Positions 1 to 5,506 of a DNA stretch of 5,632 nucleotides are shown here, piece after piece (within the stretch, counting starts at the first letter, position 1; the number at the start of each line of letters is the position of its first letter). The stretch comes from Desulfovibrionaceae bacterium (GTDB taxonomy: Bacteria; Pseudomonadota; Gammaproteobacteria; Burkholderiales; Burkholderiaceae_C), in NCBI GenBank assembly GCA_009778355.1, contig WRJY01000170.1, positions 1-5,632 on the forward strand. Reading direction: 5' to 3'. The notes beneath the pieces are model-generated. The model searched no databases. It had not been told where the DNA came from and saw only the letters and a program-made list of their open reading frames with translations. A program made the translations under genes and the position numbers.

Positions 1-2
1 AC

Positions 3-176
3 CGCGCGGGGCGCTCTTATGGGGCGGTTTTCTCGGACGCGGCGGGCAAGCGGGGGGCCACACTTGCCGCCAGCAAGGGCATGGGCCTCCGCAAAGGGGA
101 CGCTCATATAGAGCTTGCCGAAGTCCTGCGCCGGCCAACGACCAAGCTCGGTCTGAACGGTGATGAAAATTTTTAA
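3..176 (+). CDS. Possible C-terminal tail of an unrecognised gene, cut by the left edge
   Basis: An open frame enters from the left edge and stops at TAA 174-176, giving 57 codons ending in LGLNGDENF. About two thirds of its codons end in G or C, and it would converge with the minus-strand operon, whose last stop lies 16 bp further right. I do not recognise the peptide. The case is weak because the opposite strand is also open across the same stretch: a minus frame reading TELGRWPAQDFGKLYMSVPF has equally natural codon use. Either frame, or neither, could be the real gene end. No helix with a T-run that could serve as a terminator is visible between this tail and position 193. Confidence 0.25.
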   Translation, partial: RAGRSYGAVFSDAAGKRGATLAASKGMGLRKGDAHIELAEVLRRPTTKLGLNGDENF

Positions 177-192
177 CGCGAATTGGAATGAT

Positions 193-576
193 TCATCCAG
201 GCGGCGCGGCGCCCGCCTGCCCCAGCTCAGCCGCCACGCGCTCGAACACTTCACGCGCCTGCGCCAGGTCGAAGTCTTCGTGCTGGCGCTTGCGCACGCC
301 GAACTGCTGCAACTGGTAATGGCGGCCGGCGGCGATGCCGTGGCGCGCCAAGCTGGCCTTGACGCACACCAGCGGGCAGCCGTCCAGGGCAACGATGGGC
401 CGGCCCGAGCGCATGAGCTTGAGCAGCGAGGGCACGTCGCCGCCGATGCCGGCGATGCACGACATTTCAGCAAGGCCGCGCCGGCTGAGCTGCAAGGCCA
501 CGTGGTTGGCCAACTGCGCGGCGCTGGAGCAGCCCGAGCAGGCATAGACCAGCGGCAGCGAGGCGGGCAGTTTCAT
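193..576 (-). CDS. DGC-domain putative zinc-binding protein, last gene of the ubiUVT operon
   Basis: This is a 127-residue soluble protein that looks like the DGC family (named for its Asp-Gly-Cys motif), thought to bind zinc through conserved cysteines; no biochemical function is established for the family that I know of. Visible signatures are YACSGCSSAAQ near the start (Cys13, Cys16), SCIAGIGGD (Cys40) and DGCPLVC (Asp65-Gly66-Cys67, Cys71). The C-terminal half is charged and helical, without membrane segments. The ATG at 576-574 overlaps the ubiT stop by 4 bp (ATGA), so it is almost certainly co-transcribed and translationally coupled with ubiUVT. I infer a role tied to anaerobic quinone synthesis or anaerobic respiration, for instance metal, sulfide or iron-sulfur handling, from position alone. 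Family assignment is fairly secure; function is open. Confidence 0.85.
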   Translation of the reverse strand: MKLPASLPLVYACSGCSSAAQLANHVALQLSRRGLAEMSCIAGIGGDVPSLLKLMRSGRPIVALDGCPLVCVKASLARHGIAAGRHYQLQQFGVRKRQHEDFDLAQAREVFERVAAELGQAGAAPPG

Positions 577-1055
577 CCGCGGCCCCGGACGGTGGCGCGC
601 ACGCGCTCCAGCAGCGCGCCCGGGCGCAGTTGCCGCGGGTCGAACACGGGCAGTTCCAGCGCGTCGAGCGCGTTCTTGACCACCAGCCCGAGTTCCGTGT
701 CGCCTTCCATCGAAAGGCGGCGGTCGAAGAACAGCGTGTCGGGGTCTTCCTGCCGCCGCGCGAGCTTCAGAAAGTCGTGCGCCGCGGCGGCGATGGTGAG
801 GTCGGTCTGCTCGCCCCAGCGCCCGGGCGTGAAGCGTTGGCCTGACCAGCTCACGTCGAATTTGGATTGCGCGTCGCGCACGTGGATGCGCAGCCGGCGG
901 CCATGCAGATAGCCCAGCGTGTCGGCGGGCAGCCGGGACGCCAGCACGGCGTTGAGCGCCGCCGCCAGCAACATGGAGCCGGGATATGGCGGCAGACGCG
1001 CCAGCAGCGCGCCAACGGGCGCGGGCAGCGCCAGGGTGGGGGATTGGGTTTTCAT
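573..1055 (-). CDS. ubiT: UbiT, SCP2-domain accessory factor of anaerobic ubiquinone biosynthesis
   Basis: A 160-residue protein with an SCP2 (sterol carrier) lipid-binding fold. UbiT is known to bind polyprenyl lipids and to be needed for O2-independent ubiquinone synthesis; it is a paralogue of the aerobic factor UbiJ. The N-terminal 40 residues carry an amphipathic PPYPGSMLLAAALN segment. The domain core follows from about residue 45, and the C-terminal signature MEGDTELGLVVKN (residues 116-128) is typical of UbiT. It is slightly shorter than the E. coli protein (about 174 residues). The start chosen is ATG 1055-1053, which overlaps the ubiV stop by 4 bp and has GGAG eight bases upstream. 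The longer upstream-open frame is ubiV antisense-free overlap rather than protein. It sits between ubiV and the DGC gene, with both junctions overlapping by 4 bp. Confidence 0.93.
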   Translation of the reverse strand: MKTQSPTLALPAPVGALLARLPPYPGSMLLAAALNAVLASRLPADTLGYLHGRRLRIHVRDAQSKFDVSWSGQRFTPGRWGEQTDLTIAAAAHDFLKLARRQEDPDTLFFDRRLSMEGDTELGLVVKNALDALELPVFDPRQLRPGALLERVRATVRGRG

Positions 1056-1948
1056 CGGACAAGCTCCATTCCGGGCCGGCCATGCCAATAGCCGTTGCAG
1101 GCGGCGCCGGGCATCAGCGGTTCGAGCCGCTCGCGCGCGTCTTGCGGCGCGAGTTCGCCGGCGCAGGCGGCGCGAAAGATTTCGATCACTTCGGCCATGT
1201 GCCGCGACTGCGGACTCAGGCGCAACACGTCCACGCCGATGGCACGCAAGCCGGCGATCTGGTCCGCCAACTGATGGACGCGGGCCGATTGCGTCTGCGT
1301 GCCGTTCAGGGTGAGGAAGGGTTCGTCCTCGCGCGTGCGCAGCGCCAAACCGTCGGGATAGGCGATGCAACTGAAAGCGCAGTCGTCCTTGGGCAGGTTG
1401 TGGTGGCGCGCGGTCATGCAGCGGGCCGAAAAAGCCAGCGGCATACGGCCATAGGCAAATACCTCGGTCTCAAGCCCGGCGGGCCGGCTCTGCTGCATAC
1501 AAGCCAGGTCGTCGCGCCCGATTTCCAGCGGCGCGACCCAGCGCCGCGCGCCCAGGCTGGCCATCCAGGCCAGCGAGGCCGGGTTGTAGAGGTTCAGATG
1601 CGGCCCGGCAACGAAAGGCTTGCCGCGCGCGCGGCTCACGGCGCCCATGTCGCCGGCCTCCACCAGGTAATCAGTCTGCCCGGCCAGCTTTTGCATGGCC
1701 GCCACTTCGGAGCCCGATTCCAGCAGCACCTGCGTGGACAGCGCTACCTCCTTGCCGGCGGCGCGCAGCGCGGCAGCAATGTCCAGCCAGTCGGCGCCGC
1801 GCAATTCGCGCCGGCGCGAGCAGACGGTTTCGCCCAGGTACACGATATCGACCGGCGCGCGCGCCATGGCTTCGTAAAAGGCCAGAACCGCGTCGCGCGG
1901 CCAGTAGTACAGCAGGGGGCCGAGGGAGAGCTTCATCGGCTTCATCAT
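1052..1948 (-). CDS. ubiV: UbiV, U32-family 4Fe-4S subunit of the O2-independent ubiquinone hydroxylase
   Basis: A 298-residue U32 'peptidase' family protein. UbiV forms a heterodimer with UbiU, and together they are required for the ring hydroxylations of ubiquinone synthesis without O2. UbiV binds a 4Fe-4S cluster through four cysteines. Here these are Cys43 in LGETVCSRRREL, and Cys177, Cys190 and Cys194 in a C-X12-C-X3-C array (RCMTARHHNLPKDDCAFSC), the same spacing as the E. coli cluster ligands at 39, 180, 193 and 197. There is no signal peptide or membrane segment. Two starts are possible. ATG 1948-1946 forms a 4-bp overlap with the ubiU stop (ATGATG over TGA). The in-frame ATG at 1936-1934 gives MKLSLGPLLYYW, which matches the usual family N-terminus and puts the first cysteine at residue 39. 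I list the longer form because of the overlap, but the shorter could be the true one. Confidence 0.95.
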   Translation of the reverse strand: MMKPMKLSLGPLLYYWPRDAVLAFYEAMARAPVDIVYLGETVCSRRRELRGADWLDIAAALRAAGKEVALSTQVLLESGSEVAAMQKLAGQTDYLVEAGDMGAVSRARGKPFVAGPHLNLYNPASLAWMASLGARRWVAPLEIGRDDLACMQQSRPAGLETEVFAYGRMPLAFSARCMTARHHNLPKDDCAFSCIAYPDGLALRTREDEPFLTLNGTQTQSARVHQLADQIAGLRAIGVDVLRLSPQSRHMAEVIEIFRAACAGELAPQDARERLEPLMPGAACNGYWHGRPGMELVR

Positions 1949-2973
1949 TTCCAGGGACGGTGATAGGCGCCCAGCGTGTGCTGGCGGCCTTCGGCGACTT
2001 CGTCGAGTCGCGCCATCCAGACCGCGCGCGGCGTGTAGCGGTGCGGGTTGGCCACGCACTGGTCGATGGCATCGCGCCACACCTGCGTGACCTGCCCGAC
2101 GTAGGCAGGGCTGCGCTGGCGGCCTTCGATCTTGATGGCGCGCACGCCGATCTTCATCAACTGCGGCAACAGCTCCAGCGTGTTGAGGCTGGTCGGCTCC
2201 TCGATGGCGTAGTAGTTGTGCTCGTCGCCAACGTCGAACCGGCCCTTGCACAGCGTGGGGTAGCCGGCCTTCTCGCCCTCGGCATAGCGGTCGATCAGCA
2301 CGCCGTTCAGGCGCGATTCGCGCCCCGCCGGCGTTTCCTGCCAGCGCACCGCCTTGGCGGGCGAGCAAACGCCGTGCGTGTTGGGCGCTTCGCCGGCAAC
2401 GTAGGACGACAGCGCGCAGCGCCCTTCCACCATCACGCACAGGCTGCCGAAGCCAAACACCTCGATCTCCACCGGCGTGCGCTCGACCAACTGCTGCACC
2501 TGCGCCAGCGACAGCACGCGCGGCAGCACGGCGCGCGAAATGCCGAACTGCTCGCGGTAAAAATTGATCGCCTCGTAATTGGTGGCCGAGCCTTGCACCG
2601 ACAGGTGCAGCCGCAATTGCGGGTAACGCCGGGCTGCGTACTGCATCAGCCCCGGGTCGGCCAGAATCACGGCATCGACGCCCAAATCCACCGCCTTGTC
2701 CAGGCCGCTTTGCCAAGGCTGCGCGGTGCCAGCCTGGGGATAGGTGTTCAGGGCCATCAGCACCTTGCGCCCGCGCTCGTGTGCATAACGGATGCCGCTG
2801 GCAATGGCCGCCTCGTCGAAATTCAGACCGGCGAAATTGCGCGCGTTGGTGGCGTCGCGCAAGCCCAGATAGACGCAGTCGGCGCCGTGGTCAACGGCGG
2901 TCTTGAGCGCCGGCAGCGAACCGGCGGGGCAAACCAGTTCGATGCCTTGAGAAAAATCTTGGGATACAGTCAT
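1945..2973 (-). CDS. ubiU: UbiU, U32-family 4Fe-4S subunit of the O2-independent ubiquinone hydroxylase
   Basis: A 342-residue U32 family protein and the first gene of the operon. UbiU pairs with UbiV and is needed for anaerobic ubiquinone synthesis. It begins with the typical ELVCPAGSLPALKTAVDHGA (residues 12-31) and YLGLRDATNARNF (35-47). The four cluster cysteines are Cys179, Cys186, Cys203 and Cys242, with gaps of 7, 17 and 39, identical to the E. coli gaps (169, 176, 193, 232). The U32 signature EVFGFGSLCVMVEGRCALS contains the first pair. Length is close to the E. coli protein (331). The start is ATG 2973-2971, ten bases after AGAAGG. An upstream in-frame GTG at 3003 would add ten unconserved residues and is less likely. 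The product is expected to be cytosolic. Regulation is probably anaerobic (see the palindrome at 3018-3031). Confidence 0.96.
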   Translation of the reverse strand: MTVSQDFSQGIELVCPAGSLPALKTAVDHGADCVYLGLRDATNARNFAGLNFDEAAIASGIRYAHERGRKVLMALNTYPQAGTAQPWQSGLDKAVDLGVDAVILADPGLMQYAARRYPQLRLHLSVQGSATNYEAINFYREQFGISRAVLPRVLSLAQVQQLVERTPVEIEVFGFGSLCVMVEGRCALSSYVAGEAPNTHGVCSPAKAVRWQETPAGRESRLNGVLIDRYAEGEKAGYPTLCKGRFDVGDEHNYYAIEEPTSLNTLELLPQLMKIGVRAIKIEGRQRSPAYVGQVTQVWRDAIDQCVANPHRYTPRAVWMARLDEVAEGRQHTLGAYHRPWK

Positions 2974-2983
2974 GATCGGATCG

Positions 2984-2989
2984 CCTTCT
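2984..2989 (-). promoter_or_regulatory. Candidate Shine-Dalgarno of ubiU
   Basis: The minus strand reads AGAAGG, followed by ten bases and then the ATG at 2973. The spacing is longer than ideal. It supports the MTVSQ start over the upstream GTG at 3003, which lacks a comparable site. It conflicts mildly with a start site near 2983, which would leave this sequence untranscribed. Confidence 0.4.
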
Positions 2990-2995
2990 AGTGTA
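2990..2995 (-). promoter_or_regulatory. Candidate -10 element for the ubiUVT-DGC operon
   Basis: The minus strand reads TACACT, four of six matches to TATAAT including the important first T, second A and last T. A start site about seven bases downstream (near 2983) would lie 41.5 bp from the centre of the palindrome at 3018-3031. That is the classic class II activator distance for FNR/CRP-type regulators. The implied leader is only about ten bases, which is a weakness of this model. Confidence 0.35.
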
Positions 2996-3017
2996 GCCAG
3001 CACGCGAAGCGAGCGAA

Positions 3018-3031
3018 TTAACCTCGGTTAA
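3018..3031. promoter_or_regulatory. 14-bp perfect palindrome, candidate CRP/FNR-family operator
   Basis: The sequence TTAACCTCGGTTAA has two 6-bp arms around a 2-bp centre, equivalently TTAAC-N4-GTTAA. The geometry matches the TTGAT-N4-ATCAA site of FNR, DNR and related factors, and the arms resemble the TTAACA-type box of some other CRP/FNR-family members. It lies between the divergent ubiU and the plus-strand relic ORF. E. coli ubiUV is reported to be under FNR control, so an anaerobic regulator here is biologically sensible. The third position of each half-site departs from the FNR consensus (A instead of G in TTGAT), so the actual regulator could be a different family member. Confidence 0.5.
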
Positions 3032-3071
3032 CCATCCGCAGGCTCATCTGAAATACCGAGGCGCTCCGGAA

Positions 3072-3443
3072 ATGAAACCCGATCTGTCCATCGCCGCCCC
3101 CATGTTCGTCCTGTTCGGCTGGGCCGCTTTGGCGCTGGCGTTGATTCCCATCACACGCTTCATCGCGGCAGCGCAAGGCAAGGTGGCCACGTTCGAGCGC
3201 GAGCTGACCCGCAAGCGCACCAAAGCAGGCTTGGCCGCAGCCAAGGCGCGCGGGCGAAAGGGCGGACGGCGGCTTGCCGTCACGCCCGGCAAGCTGGGGC
3301 GGGCCAAGGCGATGATGCGCGGCAAGGGCTTGACGGTGCGCGAAGCAGCGGGTGCGCCCAATGCCGGGAAAACGGCGCTCCATGAGGCGCCGCGGATGAA
3401 GGAATCTGCGGGCCATATGCCGGGCTGCCTGGGCCATCGGTGA
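3072..3443 (+). pseudogene. Chimeric relic: MAPEG-like N-terminus joined to a resolvase C-terminus
   Basis: A 123-codon frame that joins pieces of two unrelated families. Residues 1-38 (PMFVLFGWAALALALIPITR and then RFIAAAQGKV) look like the first transmembrane helix and cytosolic turn of a MAPEG-family membrane protein; the remaining three helices of that fold are missing. From about residue 39 (near base 3186) the text becomes that of a serine recombinase C-terminus (FERELTRKRTKAGLAAAKAR). The most economical reading is a deletion or recombination event that fused a host gene start to a resolvase fragment in frame. GAGG at 3058-3061 could serve as a distant ribosome site. The frame ends at TGA 3441-3443, directly before the next gene. 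Neither partial protein should keep its original activity. The resolvase call is firm; the MAPEG call is from pattern memory of a short segment. Confidence 0.6.
3186..3395 (+). mobile_element. Tn3-type serine resolvase/invertase remnant (C-terminal part only)
   Basis: This is the mobile-element part of the chimeric ORF. It matches the end of helix E and the DNA-binding tail of Tn3-type resolvases: FERELTRKRTKAGL, then ARGRKGGRR, then a helix-turn-helix region GLTVREAAGAPNAGKTAL. The whole catalytic domain with the nucleophilic serine is absent. The helix-turn-helix carries prolines (GAPNAG, HEAPRM) where the family has helix-forming residues such as in REAARLKVGKTALYEALR-like sequences, suggesting decay. 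I see no res sites or terminal inverted repeats nearby. It marks a past recombination event beside the accessory gene pair that follows. Confidence 0.75.
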
Positions 3444-3450
3444 ATTGGCG

Positions 3451-3457
3451 AAGGAAA
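3451..3457 (+). promoter_or_regulatory. Shine-Dalgarno of the small gene at 3464
   Basis: AAGGAAA lies six bases before ATG 3464-3466. It selects this ATG over the GTG at 3440, which would add eight residues and overlap the relic ORF's stop codon. Confidence 0.55.
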
Positions 3458-3463
3458 CGCGAA

Positions 3464-3796
3464 ATGAAACGTACTCATGATGTACTTGATCGGCGCAGTC
3501 TTGATTTGCACCGGCTTATCGCTCAACGGTTGCGCGAGCATCCTGAAAAGCTGGAAAACGTGCGCCGCACGCTGGCCCGCTGGAAAACCACCGTCGCGCC
3601 AAATTCTCAGCCCTACGTGGCCGAGTGGCAACGGCTGGTCGATGCCGGGCTGGATGTTGCCTTGGCTATGGCCGTGGAAGATTCCGAGCGTGCTACCGCA
3701 CTTCGCCAAAGTGCGCCTTTCGCGTGCAGCGTCCTGACACCAAAGGAGCGTTGGGCTTTTTTCAAACAGTGGAGTGATGACCATGCAACGTCATGA
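3464..3796 (+). CDS. Small conserved hypothetical protein paired with a nucleotidyltransferase
   Basis: A 110-residue, mostly helical soluble protein with no signal peptide, membrane segment or obvious helix-turn-helix. The layout matches a small family I recall next to nucleotidyltransferase-like genes: an N-terminal SLDLHRLIAQRLREHPEKLE segment, a middle EWQRLVDAGLDVALAMAVED segment, and a C-terminal LRQSAPFACSVLTPKERWAFF motif (about residues 79-99). Its function is not established. The first-gene position and overlap with the next gene suggest it is the antitoxin or partner of the downstream protein, but it does not resemble the winged-helix AbiEi antitoxin. The start is ATG 3464, preceded by AAGGAAA. 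The stop at 3794-3796 lies inside the next gene, a 14-bp overlap, so the two are probably translationally coupled. Composition is less GC-rich than the ubi operon, consistent with acquisition. Confidence 0.8.
   Translation: MKRTHDVLDRRSLDLHRLIAQRLREHPEKLENVRRTLARWKTTVAPNSQPYVAEWQRLVDAGLDVALAMAVEDSERATALRQSAPFACSVLTPKERWAFFKQWSDDHATS
3771..3774 (+). promoter_or_regulatory. Shine-Dalgarno that decides the start of the nucleotidyltransferase gene
   Basis: GGAG sits eight bases before ATG 3783-3785. The other in-frame starts, GTG 3774 and ATG 3777, overlap or directly abut this site and so cannot use it. The site lies inside the end of the upstream gene. Confidence 0.55.
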
Positions 3797-4382
3797 GTTG
3801 GAGCACATCATCCGCGCCGCGGCGGAAATTGTGCAGGAATACGACATTGTTATCGTCGGAAGTCAATCCATTCTCGGTCAGTTCCCCGATGCGCCAGGTG
3901 AACTGCTTCAATCAATGGAAGCGGATGTTTATCCGTTGCACTATTCGGCAAAGAAATCCGACCTGATCGACGGCACCATTGGAGAAGGATCGCCATTTGA
4001 AGAGGCTTATGGCTATTACGCTCAAGGCGTGGGGCCAGAGACGGCCACGCTGCCGCAGGGCTGGCAAGACCGGCTGGTAAAGGTGCAATCGCAAAGCACC
4101 GATCTGAAAATTGGCTGGTGTCTGGAACCGCACGATCTGGCGGCATCCAAGCTGGCAGCGGCGCGGGAGAAGGATCGTGAGTTTGTCGCCGCGCTCTTGC
4201 GGCATGGCTTGGTCGAAGAAGCAGAGGTCGAAAAGCGGATTCAGGCCATGCCCGGTACGGATGCCGGCAGGCATCGCATGGCGATGATGTTGGGGAGGAT
4301 AGCGCGTGAGAATCAAGGGCAGCAAGGAAACGAGGCCCAGAATTCCACCGTGCGCATCCACCGAGCGCCCTCCGGTCGGTGA
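3783..4382 (+). CDS. DUF6036-type nucleotidyltransferase-like protein
   Basis: A 199-residue soluble protein resembling the DUF6036 nucleotidyltransferase-fold family. The core signature is VIVGSQSILGQFP (Gly26-Ser27-Gln28), the nucleotide-binding loop equivalent of the hG(S/G) motif, followed by SMEADVYPL with Glu46 and Asp48 where metal-binding acidic residues are expected. A conserved helical block EPHDLAASKLAAAREKDREF contains Asp118, Lys123, Arg128, Lys130 and Asp131. It is related in fold to AbiEii/MNT-type toxins, which transfer nucleotides to RNA or protein, but the substrate here is unknown. It overlaps the upstream small gene by 14 bp and probably forms a two-gene toxin-antitoxin- or defence-like module. 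The last 25 residues (from about RENQGQQGNE) are polar and look unlike the body, possibly a tail altered when the module joined the acyltransferase gene. Confidence 0.82.
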   Translation: MQRHELEHIIRAAAEIVQEYDIVIVGSQSILGQFPDAPGELLQSMEADVYPLHYSAKKSDLIDGTIGEGSPFEEAYGYYAQGVGPETATLPQGWQDRLVKVQSQSTDLKIGWCLEPHDLAASKLAAAREKDREFVAALLRHGLVEEAEVEKRIQAMPGTDAGRHRMAMMLGRIARENQGQQGNEAQNSTVRIHRAPSGR

Positions 4383-4394
4383 GCTGTTTCTCAT

Positions 4395-5459
4395 ATGCCG
4401 TCGATTCGCGCGCCCGCCTCCCAGCCCTGGGTGACTTGGGGCAAGGCCATTGCCTCGCAGGTCATCGTCTGGCATCACCTGCTCATCTATGGCCCGCTGG
4501 CGCCGGCGATGGAAGCTGAGTGGCCCGTCGCCACCGGCTTCGTGCAAGCGTACGGGCGCTTTGCGGTGCAGGTGTTTTTGGTGGCGGGCGGCTTTCTGGC
4601 CGCGCGCAGCCTGTGGCCTGCGCCCGGCGCGCCGCGCGTGACCGCGCGCCACTGGGCCGCCCGGGTGCTGGCGCGCTACCGGCGCCTCATCCCCATGCTG
4701 CTGCTGGCGCTGGCCGCCGCCGTGGCTGCCGCCGCGCTGGCGCGCGCCTGGATGCAAAACGCCGACACGCCCGCCGCGCCCACGTTCGTGCAACTGCTGG
4801 CGCACGCGCTGCTGCTGCAAGACATCGTCGGCCAGCCGGCGCTCAGCGCGGGCGTGTGGTACGTGTCGATCGACCTGCAACTGTTCGCCCTGCTGGCGGC
4901 GCTGGCGGCGCTGGCGCACGCCCTCGCCCGGCCCACGCTGCCCGCCGCCTGGCGCGCGGCGGCGGGCGCGTTGCCGGTCATCGCCGGCGTGGCGGCGTCG
5001 CTGGCGTACTTCAACTTGCGGCAGGACGCCGACATGTGGGCGCCCTACTTCCTGGGCGCCTACGGCCTGGGCGTGCTGGCCGCCTGGGGCCAGAACGGCC
5101 AGCGCCGCGCCAGCGCCACGGCGCTGCTGGCCGCGCTGACGGCGCTGGCGCTGCTGATCGACTGGCGCGAACGCATCGCCATCGCGGGCATTACCGCGCT
5201 GGCGCTGCTGTGGCAGCCTTGGGCAGCGGCGCTGACGCGCTCGCGCCTGAATGCGCCAATGACCTGGCTGGCCCGCATCTCCTACGGCGTTTTCCTGCTG
5301 CACTACCCGCTGAGCCTGGCCGTCAACGCCACCGTCATGCACGCCACGCCCGCCACCCCAGGCTGGAGCCTGACCGGCCTGCTCGCCACCTGGCTGCTCA
5401 GCCTGCTCTGCGGCTGGCTGGCCTGGCGCTGGCTGGAAGCGCGCCCGGCGCGCGCTTGA
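4395..5459 (+). CDS. Acyltransferase family 3 integral membrane protein
   Basis: A 354-residue polytopic inner-membrane protein with about ten hydrophobic helices, resembling the OafA-like acyltransferase-3 family, whose members transfer acetyl or other acyl groups to sugars, peptidoglycan, lipids or small molecules. Motifs in order: GKAIASQVIVWHH in helix 1, with Lys17 and His28 in the place of the usual Arg-X10-His pair; FAVQVFLVAGGFLAAR in helix 2; WYVSIDLQLF from Trp155, equivalent to the WSLsvEeqFY motif with Asp160 for Glu; and ISYGVFLLHYPL with His303 near the end. The substrate cannot be told; no polysaccharide cluster is present. The ATG follows the previous gene's stop by 12 bp in the same frame, and I see no good ribosome site (only GGTGAG eleven bases upstream). 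The in-frame TGA at 4380 rules out an earlier start. Its own promoter may have been displaced by the upstream accessory module. Confidence 0.88.
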   Translation: MPSIRAPASQPWVTWGKAIASQVIVWHHLLIYGPLAPAMEAEWPVATGFVQAYGRFAVQVFLVAGGFLAARSLWPAPGAPRVTARHWAARVLARYRRLIPMLLLALAAAVAAAALARAWMQNADTPAAPTFVQLLAHALLLQDIVGQPALSAGVWYVSIDLQLFALLAALAALAHALARPTLPAAWRAAAGALPVIAGVAASLAYFNLRQDADMWAPYFLGAYGLGVLAAWGQNGQRRASATALLAALTALALLIDWRERIAIAGITALALLWQPWAAALTRSRLNAPMTWLARISYGVFLLHYPLSLAVNATVMHATPATPGWSLTGLLATWLLSLLCGWLAWRWLEARPARA

Positions 5460-5506
5460 ATTCGTTGCCCGTCAAAATTTACGCAAATACGCTGTCCTGG
5501 GCGTGA

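Noticed and set aside
160..192. AT-rich AAAATTTTT stretch after the DGC gene as an intrinsic terminator
   Set aside because: No GC-rich stem precedes the T-run on either strand.
193..1083. A longer minus-strand start for the DGC gene, at 1083
   Set aside because: The extra N-terminal part is Arg/Ala-rich shadow of ubiT. The ATG at 576 overlaps the ubiT stop and begins just before the conserved cysteine motif.
986..2991. Two long plus-strand frames (986-1963 and 1960-2991) opposite ubiV and ubiU
   Set aside because: They are antisense to genes with complete family signatures and conserved cysteine spacing; high GC content removes stop codons on the opposite strand. Their translations are low-complexity, rich in Arg, Ala, Gly, Gln and His.
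3044..3784. A 246-codon minus-strand frame opposite the relic ORF and the small gene
   Set aside because: It has no recognisable domain, crosses the boundary between two plus-strand genes and overlaps the recognisable resolvase segment.
3912..5342. A 476-codon minus-strand frame opposite the nucleotidyltransferase and acyltransferase
   Set aside because: The translation is dominated by Arg, Gln and Gly with no domain-like pattern, and it spans two recognisable plus-strand genes and their junction.
5441..5470. GC-rich inverted repeat GCGCGC-CCG-GCGCGC at the acyltransferase end as a terminator
   Set aside because: It lies inside the coding end and is followed by TTGAATTCG rather than a T-run; short GC palindromes are expected by chance at this composition.
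4520..5506. A 328-codon plus-strand frame inside the acyltransferase gene
   Set aside because: It is an out-of-frame shadow, Arg/Ala/Gly-rich without membrane segments, whereas the other frame has clear helices and acyltransferase-3 motifs.
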